12,885 nucleotides of DNA from Kiritimatiellia bacterium (GTDB taxonomy: Bacteria; Verrucomicrobiota; Kiritimatiellia; RFP12; UBA1067): NCBI GenBank assembly GCA_017479035.1, contig JAFVCR010000083.1:1-12885 (forward strand), in the 5' to 3' direction. Below are positions 8,405 through 12,885 of the stretch, piece after piece (position 1 is the first letter of the stretch; each line of letters begins with the position of its first letter). The position numbers and the translations under genes are program-made. A model generated the notes under the pieces. It saw nothing but the letters and a program-made list of their open reading frames with translations. It had not been told where the DNA came from and searched no databases.

Positions 8405-9532
8405 TCACCCCTCGCCGGCGAGGGCAGGTGAAATCTTCTTCGCGTTGCGCTCCTCCAGCCGTATCCCAAGCTCCATCAACCTCCGCGCCGGCCGCACTAT
8501 ATTGTGCTCGCGCGATGCATCCAGCAGGAATTTGCGCGCCGCCGCATAATCCGCCTGCGCCTTTTCAAGGCTTTGCCCGAGGATGTCGATATTCACAAGG
8601 AACGTATTTACATATTTCAGCAGGATTTCGCCTTGTTTTGCTATTTCCAGCTGGTTTTTCTCCGCTGCCGACTGCCTCCACGCTATCGAAACTATCGCCA
8701 TGTACGCCAGCAACGTCTGCGGCGAAATAAGCAGTATGTTCGCATCGTTCGCAATCTGCCAAAGAGCCGGTTTTTCCGCCAGCGCCGCCGCATACGCCCC
8801 CTCCGAGGGTATGAACAGCCCCACCACGTCCAGATACTCCTGCTCCGGATTCTGCGCACGCAGTTTCTTCACGTAATCCGCCCCCTGCAACGCCTTTATC
8901 TGCCGCTCCAGCGCGGCCGCATGCGCGGCGAGATGCACCTTGCGCTTCGCCTCGTCGCCTCCGGCGTTGCAAGCCTCGATGTAATCCGCAAGATTCGTCT
9001 TCGCATCGATTATCATCATGCGCCCCTGCGCATCGAGCACCTGCACGTCCGGCCTTGATGTCGTCCCCTTTTGCGCAAAATAGTGCTTCCCCTCCTCCAG
9101 CCCGCTCCTTCGCAGAACGTCCTCAAGTATCGTCTCCCCCCACACCCCTTGCAGTTTCGTCCCGCTCGAAAGCGCACTTGCAAGCCATTCCGCCTTGGTG
9201 CCTAGGCTCTGCGCCGTGCGCTCTAGCGTGCCGATTTGCGTCTTGATGGCCACGCCAAGCTCCGCATTCGTCTTCTGCGCACCCTCCGCCGCCGCACGAA
9301 ACTCCGCCAGACGCAGCGCGAGCGTATCGAAAAGCGGCTGCACCTGCTCGCGGTTGCGGCTTGCAAGATCCGTCTCGCGCTCCGCCAGCCTTTTTGCGGC
9401 GATTTCGGCAAATTCCATGCGCAACGCCTCTATGCCGCGCTCGTTCACGCCTTGGCAGAAACGATACGTCGCCGCCACCGCCGCCGCGAGTGCCACCGCA
9501 AACGCTGTGCAAACAAGAACTCCTATCAACAT
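8405..9532 (-). CDS. rmuC: DNA recombination protein RmuC homologue
   Basis: RmuC proteins are membrane-anchored, coiled-coil proteins with a nuclease-like domain. Loss of RmuC in E. coli raises short-repeat inversion and recombination, but its exact reaction is not settled. This 375-aa protein starts with one membrane segment (about 3-23) and continues as a predicted coiled coil (about 30-115, rich in Ala, Glu and Arg). It then shows the family core: GVWGETILEDVLRRSGL around 129-145, a PD-(D/E)XK-like core RPDVQV (D162) followed by IDAK (D176, K178), and FIPSEGAYAAAL (240-251) with ISPQTLLAYM (269-278). The ATG at 9532 is supported by AAGGA 11 bases upstream. The last residues, SPALAGEG, are encoded by a palindromic repeat, so the native end may have been replaced. 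It lies alone upstream of rpoB with 374 bases between them. Confidence 0.95.
   Translation of the reverse strand: MLIGVLVCTAFAVALAAAVAATYRFCQGVNERGIEALRMEFAEIAAKRLAERETDLASRNREQVQPLFDTLALRLAEFRAAAEGAQKTNAELGVAIKTQIGTLERTAQSLGTKAEWLASALSSGTKLQGVWGETILEDVLRRSGLEEGKHYFAQKGTTSRPDVQVLDAQGRMMIIDAKTNLADYIEACNAGGDEAKRKVHLAAHAAALERQIKALQGADYVKKLRAQNPEQEYLDVVGLFIPSEGAYAAALAEKPALWQIANDANILLISPQTLLAYMAIVSIAWRQSAAEKNQLEIAKQGEILLKYVNTFLVNIDILGQSLEKAQADYAAARKFLLDASREHNIVRPARRLMELGIRLEERNAKKISPALAGEG
8409..8424. repeat. Perfect 16-bp palindrome overlapping the 3' end of rmuC
   Basis: CCCTCGCCGGCGAGGG is a perfect palindrome that covers the last codons of rmuC, whose TGA is at 8405-8407. I recall 'CTCGCCGGCGAGG' and related sequences as frequent dispersed repeats in bacterial genomes. 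It could also form a stem near the mRNA 3' end, but no T tract follows it. Confidence 0.8.
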
Positions 9533-9543
9533 GTCTCTCTATA

Positions 9544-9548
9544 TCCTT
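9544..9548 (-). promoter_or_regulatory. Ribosome binding site of rmuC
   Basis: AAGGA on the minus strand lies 11 bases before the rmuC ATG at 9532. The spacing is slightly long. GAGAG nearer the ATG is an alternative. Confidence 0.55.
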
Positions 9549-9571
9549 ATTATATAGCCACCATGCGTGGC

Positions 9572-9600
9572 ATTCTACCATCATCTCCCCCCGAATGCAA
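9572..9600 (-). promoter_or_regulatory. Predicted promoter of rmuC
   Basis: On the minus strand, TTGCAT (9595-9600) and TAGAAT (9572-9577) are 17 bases apart, placing the start near 9565 and giving a 5' leader of about 33 nt. The -35 box matches only TTG. A consensus TATAAT also occurs at 9549-9554 but lacks a credible -35 at the right distance. The -35 box directly abuts the end of the 224-bp inverted-repeat element. Confidence 0.5.
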
Positions 9601-9824
9601 TCTCTTATTGCAGAATTCCGCAAAAAGAGACCCTCTTTTTTCAAAAATTTTTCCGCACGGTCTCAAAATCGGGCAAGCACTCTCTCAAAACCCTCCCCAG
9701 GGGGTCTCTTCTGCACGAGACCCCTAGGACGCGATTTCAAGACCCCGCTCCCCCTTCTTCGAGACCAAGCGGAGGAAAATCTTGCAAAAGAAGGGCAAAT
9801 CTCCTTGAATTCTGCAATAATAGA
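9601..9824 (-). other. 224-bp structured intergenic element with inverted terminal arms
   Basis: Arms at 9601-9618 and 9807-9824 are inverted copies of each other at 17 of 18 positions, with a 14-bp perfect core GAATTCTGCAATAA. Inside are nested complementary blocks. GGTCTCGAAG (9757-9766) pairs with TTTTGAGACC (9659-9668), using two G-U pairs only if the minus strand is the RNA. A GGGGTCTC/GAGACCCC stem has an 8-nt loop (9701-9724). AAAAAGAG/CTCTTTTT has a 3-nt loop (9622-9640). A 14-bp direct repeat occurs at 9655-9668 and 9677-9690 (12 of 14 identical). No credible protein is encoded. It could be a structured RNA or a miniature mobile or repeat element. No target site duplication is evident. 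Confidence 0.6.
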
Positions 9825-9831
9825 ATAGCAC

Positions 9832-9865
9832 GCGGGGACGGCACCGTCAAAACGTCCGTCCCCGC
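9832..9865 (-). terminator. Hairpin behind lysA, possible terminator
   Basis: GCGGGGACGG (9832-9841) and CCGTCCCCGC (9856-9865) are perfect 10-bp inverted arms around a 14-nt loop, starting about 30 bases after the lysA stop. The stem is strong, but what follows on the minus strand (GTGCTATTCTATT) is not a clean T tract. It may be a non-canonical terminator, an RNA-stabilising 3' stem or a dispersed palindromic repeat. Confidence 0.55.
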
Positions 9866-9895
9866 CGCATCGTCACCCTTTGGAAGTTTGCTCTT

Positions 9896-11167
9896 TCAGC
9901 CTTCTTTGAGGCCGGGATAGGAAAGCGTTGCGAAATAGTCGGCAATTGTCTCTGCGCGGCGAATCTGCACTAGCGAACCATCGGGCTTGAGCAGATATTC
10001 TGCGGAGCGGAGTTTGCCGTTGTAGTTGAAGCCCATCGCGTGACCATGTGCGCCGGCATCGTGGATGACTACGGTATCTGCGGGTTTCAGCTCGGGCAAT
10101 TCGCGCTGTATGGCAAATTTGTCGTTGTTTTCGCACAGCGAACCCGTTACATCGTATACTTTGCGCGTCGTGCGGTCTTTTGCGAGGTCACCCTTCTGCC
10201 CTATCGCGGTGATGTGGTGGTATGCACCGTATAGTGCCGGCCGCATCAAATTGGCCATGCATGCGTCTAGCCCGGCGTAAAGGCGGTATGTATCCTTTAT
10301 ATGGCGCACTTTCGCCACGAGATAGCCGTACGGACCCGTTATGCAGCGTCCGCACTCCATGTAGAGTTTCAATTCCGGCAATCCGCGCGCAAGGATTTTC
10401 TCCTTGTATGCCTCTTCTATGCCTTTCCCGACCGCTTCAAGATCCATCGCATCCTGCTCCGGCCTGTACGGTATGCCTATTCCGCCGCCGATATTGACGA
10501 AATCGAACGTTATCCCTATCTTTTCGCTTATTTCCGCCACCAGATCGAAAAGGAGTTTGGCCGTATCTATTATATACTGCGCGGAAAGTTCGTGGGAAGC
10601 CTCCATCGTATGCAGCCCAAAGCGCTTCACCCCTTTCGCCTTCATGCGGGCGTACGCCTCGAAAAGTTGCTCGCGCGTGAAGCCGTATTTGGCCTCTTCG
10701 GGCTTGCCGATTATGGCGTTGCCGCCTTTCAGCGGGCCGGGATTGCAGCGGCAGCAGAGGAGTTCCGGCAGGGAACCAGTTGATTTTTCAAGGAAATCCA
10801 GATGCGTTATGTCGTCGAGGTTTATTATCGCGCCGAGTTCGCGCGCCTTCGCAAATTCCTCTTGCGGCGTGTCGTTGGAAGTGAACATTATATTTTCGCC
10901 CGTATTGCCCACCGCCTCTGCCAACAACAGTTCCGGCAGGGACGAACAATCGCTCCCGAAGCCTTCCTTCTTCAAAAGTGCCATCAAATGCGGATTCGGC
11001 GCGGCCTTCACCGCAAAATACTCGTGGAAACCCTTGTTCCATGCAAACGCCGCCTTCAAACGGCGGGCATTGACCACTATCGCCGCCTCGTCGTATACAT
11101 GGAACGGCGTGGGATGCGTCTCAACCCAGGAAAGAATCGTCTCGTCGGCAAAAGGTAGCGTTTTCAT
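9896..11167 (-). CDS. lysA: Diaminopimelate decarboxylase (PLP-dependent, fold type III)
   Basis: This 423-aa protein belongs to the alanine racemase-fold decarboxylases and most likely removes CO2 from meso-diaminopimelate to make lysine, in the cytoplasm. The PLP-binding lysine is K54 in YFAVKAAPNPHL. The glycine loop GGGIGIPYRP is at 227-236. ECGR (271-274) replaces the usual EPGR. The C-terminal domain has SLCENNDKFA with the active-site cysteine C345, then HDAGAHGHAMGFNYNGKLRS with Y382. These C-terminal motifs match a LysA group I recall from anaerobes such as Clostridia. The usual HxGS after the fourth strand reads HTME at 186-189, a departure from textbook LysA and somewhat nearer carboxynorspermidine decarboxylase. 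That enzyme is the main alternative, but the overall motifs and length favour LysA. No other lysine genes are nearby. The promoter sits so close to the ATG that the mRNA is nearly leaderless. Confidence 0.87.
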   Translation of the reverse strand: MKTLPFADETILSWVETHPTPFHVYDEAAIVVNARRLKAAFAWNKGFHEYFAVKAAPNPHLMALLKKEGFGSDCSSLPELLLAEAVGNTGENIMFTSNDTPQEEFAKARELGAIINLDDITHLDFLEKSTGSLPELLCCRCNPGPLKGGNAIIGKPEEAKYGFTREQLFEAYARMKAKGVKRFGLHTMEASHELSAQYIIDTAKLLFDLVAEISEKIGITFDFVNIGGGIGIPYRPEQDAMDLEAVGKGIEEAYKEKILARGLPELKLYMECGRCITGPYGYLVAKVRHIKDTYRLYAGLDACMANLMRPALYGAYHHITAIGQKGDLAKDRTTRKVYDVTGSLCENNDKFAIQRELPELKPADTVVIHDAGAHGHAMGFNYNGKLRSAEYLLKPDGSLVQIRRAETIADYFATLSYPGLKEG

Positions 11168-11176
11168 GATGCGGAT

Positions 11177-11205
11177 ATTATACCATTTACCGCCCTTTTT
11201 ATCAA
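11177..11205 (-). promoter_or_regulatory. Strong predicted promoter of lysA
   Basis: On the minus strand, TTGATA (11200-11205) and a consensus TATAAT (11177-11182) are exactly 17 bases apart. The -10 box ends only 9 bases before the lysA ATG at 11167, so transcription should start within a few bases of the start codon. No Shine-Dalgarno sequence is present. Confidence 0.85.
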
Positions 11206-11251
11206 CTTATTTAACCATCCTCGCCAAATCCACGCGCGTTTCGCGGCGGGG

Positions 11252-11280
11252 TTGACAACCTGCGGGAAATTTGGTAGGGT
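11252..11280 (+). promoter_or_regulatory. Predicted promoter of the beta-galactosidase gene
   Basis: A consensus -35 TTGACA (11252-11257) is followed after 17 bases by TAGGGT (11275-11280), a weak -10 with T, A and the final T matching. The ATG at 11288 is 7 bases further on, so the mRNA would start at or next to it. The same AGGG could instead serve as a Shine-Dalgarno 8 bases before the ATG, in which case the real promoter would lie elsewhere. The 46 bases between this -35 and the lysA -35 hold no clear operator. Confidence 0.5.
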
Positions 11281-11287
11281 TAATGGC

Positions 11288-12885
11288 ATGAAAAATTTTC
11301 GATTTGCAGTTTGCGTTTTGCAGTTCGCCGTTTTCTCCATCGCCGCCGCAGCAGGTGCGCCCGACGGCGTAGAATGGCAGGATTCCCTGCGCCTGGCCGA
11401 AGGCAAGGAAAAAAGCCGCGCTTTCTTCTTCAGCCACGACAGGCTCAAGGACGCGCTTGGCATCTTCCCCGCCAAGGCCAACCGCCGCGTGCGTTCGCTC
11501 AACAGCGCAACTGAATGGAAATTCAACTGGTCCAAAGACCCCGCATCGCGCCCGATAGGCTTCCAAAACCCGTCTTTCGACGTGTCGAACTGGCCTTCCA
11601 TACGCGTCCCCTGCTCGTGGCAGGCATTCGGCGCAAACGGCTCCGGCGGCTGGGGCACCCCTCTCTACACCAATATCCGCTATCCCTTCGCCGCAAACGC
11701 GCCGCGCGTCATGGATACGCCCCCGCAGAACTTCACCAACTACGCCGCGCGCAATCCCGTAGGCTCATACCGCCGCGATTTCGACATCTCCAAAAAAGAC
11801 CTCGAAAACGAAATCTACCTCAAATTCGACGGCGTGGATTCCTTCTTCTATCTCTGGGTTAACGGCCAATACGTGGGCTTTGCCAAGGACTCCCGCTCTC
11901 CTGCGGAGTTCGACGTAACCCCCTTCCTCCACGAAGGCTCCAACACCGTCGCGCTCGAAGTCTATAGATATAGCGACGGCTCCTACCTCGAAGACCAGGA
12001 CATGTTCCGCCTCTCCGGCATTTTCCGCGACACTTGGCTCCTTGTGCGGCCTAAAGTGCGCGTGCGCGATTTCTTCGTAACCGCCTCGCCAAACGGCGCG
12101 GAATGGATCGTCAAAACCGAAGTCGCAATCGACAACCGCTCCGGCAAACCCGTCCGCGAAGACGTTGAAGTAACCCTCTACGACTGGAAAACCAAAAAAG
12201 AAATCAAAGGTGCCGATGCCGAAACATCCCTGCGCATCGCCGCCGGCGCGGAAGCCAAAACGGAACTCACCTTCGCCGTGCGCAACCCCAAACTCTGGAG
12301 CGCGGAAGAACCCAACTGCTACGTGGCCGTGGTGGAATTGGATGGCCGCGAATACGTCTCCTCCATCTTCGGCTTCCGCACTAGCGAAGTGCGCAACGGC
12401 CGCTACTTCCTCAATGGCCAAAAGATCAAACTCAAAGGCGCAAACCGCCACGAAAGCGACCCCATGTTCGGCCATTACGTCCCAGAATGGCGCCACCGCC
12501 AAGACGTGGAAATGCTCAAAGCCGCCAACTGCAACGCCGTGCGCAATTCCCACTACCCCCAACCCGATTTCTTCTACTTCCTCTGCGACACCGAAGGCCT
12601 CTACCTCGTCGACGAAGCAAACGTGGAATCCCACGGCTACGGCTATGGCGACGAAAGCCTCTCCCACCGCCCAGAATGGCTCCCCGCCACCGTCGATCGC
12701 AACCTCTCCATGCTCGAACGCAACAAAAACCATCCCTCCGTCATCATTTGGAGCTACGGCAACGAAGCCGGCCCCGGCGAGAATTTCGCCGCCGCACGCG
12801 ACGCCATAAAATCCCGCGACACCACCCGCCCCACCCATTACGAACGCGACAACATCCTCGCCGACATGGACTCCAACCAATACCC
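11288..12885 (+). CDS. Secreted LacZ-type beta-galactosidase, GH2 (C-terminal part cut by window edge)
   Basis: This glycoside hydrolase family 2 enzyme would cleave terminal beta-galactosides outside the cytoplasm. Only 532 whole codons are in view. The N-terminus MKNFRFAVCVLQFAVFSIAA is a signal peptide with likely cleavage after A24 (AGA-PDG); no lipobox cysteine follows. Next come the sugar-binding jelly-roll domain (about 60-255, with WVNGQYVGFAKDSRSPAEFD and DMFRLSGIFRD), an Ig-like domain (about 256-370) and the start of the TIM barrel (about 375 onward). Barrel motifs match E. coli LacZ: KGANRHE, RNSHYP, DEANVESHG (E447 and H449 correspond to the Mg ligands E416 and H418) and SYGNEAGPG with the acid/base E493 (LacZ E461). 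The nucleophile glutamate lies beyond the right edge. E. coli LacZ is cytoplasmic, so the export signal is a difference. The natural substrate could be another beta-galactoside. It is transcribed away from lysA. Confidence 0.95.
   Translation, partial: MKNFRFAVCVLQFAVFSIAAAAGAPDGVEWQDSLRLAEGKEKSRAFFFSHDRLKDALGIFPAKANRRVRSLNSATEWKFNWSKDPASRPIGFQNPSFDVSNWPSIRVPCSWQAFGANGSGGWGTPLYTNIRYPFAANAPRVMDTPPQNFTNYAARNPVGSYRRDFDISKKDLENEIYLKFDGVDSFFYLWVNGQYVGFAKDSRSPAEFDVTPFLHEGSNTVALEVYRYSDGSYLEDQDMFRLSGIFRDTWLLVRPKVRVRDFFVTASPNGAEWIVKTEVAIDNRSGKPVREDVEVTLYDWKTKKEIKGADAETSLRIAAGAEAKTELTFAVRNPKLWSAEEPNCYVAVVELDGREYVSSIFGFRTSEVRNGRYFLNGQKIKLKGANRHESDPMFGHYVPEWRHRQDVEMLKAANCNAVRNSHYPQPDFFYFLCDTEGLYLVDEANVESHGYGYGDESLSHRPEWLPATVDRNLSMLERNKNHPSVIIWSYGNEAGPGENFAAARDAIKSRDTTRPTHYERDNILADMDSNQY
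11301..11335 (+). repeat. Diverged heptamer array inside the signal peptide codons
   Basis: Five 7-bp units (GATTTGC, AGTTTGC, GTTTTGC, AGTTCGC, CGTTTTC) match the intergenic array at 8208-8242 unit by unit, at 28 of 35 positions by my count. They are in the same orientation and share the same GTTTTC end. Here they encode the hydrophobic FAVCVLQFAVF of the signal peptide. Confidence 0.7.

Noticed and set aside
8139..8469. Several short open frames in the rmuC-rpoB gap with LQTANCK- or HEIHEIHE-like repeats
   Set aside because: These are translations of the heptamer and nonamer DNA repeats, a well-known source of false gene calls.
9549..9554. TATAAT as the rmuC -10 box
   Set aside because: No acceptable -35 at 16-18 bases and no TG extension; the TTGCAT/TAGAAT pair upstream has better spacing and leaves room for the ribosome binding site.
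9567..9920. A 117-codon plus-strand open frame across the lysA-rmuC gap
   Set aside because: It crosses the inverted-repeat element and the lysA hairpin, overlaps the lysA end, has no ribosome binding site and resembles no family I know.
11224..11274. CCAAAT/ATTTGG inverted hexamers in the divergent promoter region as an operator
   Set aside because: Only 6 bp arms, 39 bp apart, with no extension; this is likely by chance.
11765..12880. A 371-codon minus-strand open frame opposite the beta-galactosidase
   Set aside because: The sense strand encodes clear GH2 motifs; the antisense product is low-complexity Gly/Val/Ala/Phe sequence.

Overview
The window looks like a chromosomal segment of a Gram-negative-type bacterium. 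The RNA polymerase genes are of the long 'split trigger loop' kind: RpoC carries a large insertion inside the trigger loop and RpoB carries a lineage insertion. Base composition is GC-rich. The spaces between genes hold short repeats (an AGTTTGC heptamer, a TTTCGTGTA nonamer, a GGGACGCGGGCGTCTCGCCCGCGG hairpin in pieces, and CCCTCGCCGGCGAGGG). I associate these repeats with members of the PVC superphylum such as Kiritimatiellota, Lentisphaerota and Verrucomicrobiota. That assignment is inference from memory and not proven. A secreted LacZ-type GH2 enzyme fits a polysaccharide- or oligosaccharide-using organism of that sort.

Layout. Positions 1-4064 (minus) hold rpoC, whose C-terminal end runs off the left edge. 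Positions 4095-8030 (minus) hold complete rpoB, 30 bases upstream of rpoC. Positions 8031-8404 contain the rpoB leader (about 130 nt), a good extended -10 promoter, and then a pile-up of four different short repeat families. Positions 8405-9532 (minus) hold rmuC, whose last codons lie inside one of those repeats. Positions 9533-9895 contain the rmuC promoter, a 224-bp element bounded by 18-bp inverted arms with nested internal stems, and a GC-rich hairpin behind lysA. Positions 9896-11167 (minus) hold a diaminopimelate decarboxylase (lysA). A 120-bp divergent promoter region separates lysA from a signal-peptide-bearing GH2 beta-galactosidase (11288 to the right edge, plus), cut before its catalytic nucleophile.

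How the genes relate. rpoB and rpoC form one transcription unit making the beta and beta' subunits. The usual upstream ribosomal protein genes (rplKAJL) are not next to rpoB; rmuC is there instead, and rpoB has its own promoter. rmuC, lysA and the beta-galactosidase appear to be separately promoted single genes with no obvious shared pathway.

I see no CRISPR array, toxin-antitoxin pair, phage module, tRNA or rRNA. The parts least explained by known genes are the 224-bp structured element at 9601-9824, the repeat mosaic at 8208-8424, and the reuse of the heptamer repeat as the signal peptide coding region of the beta-galactosidase.
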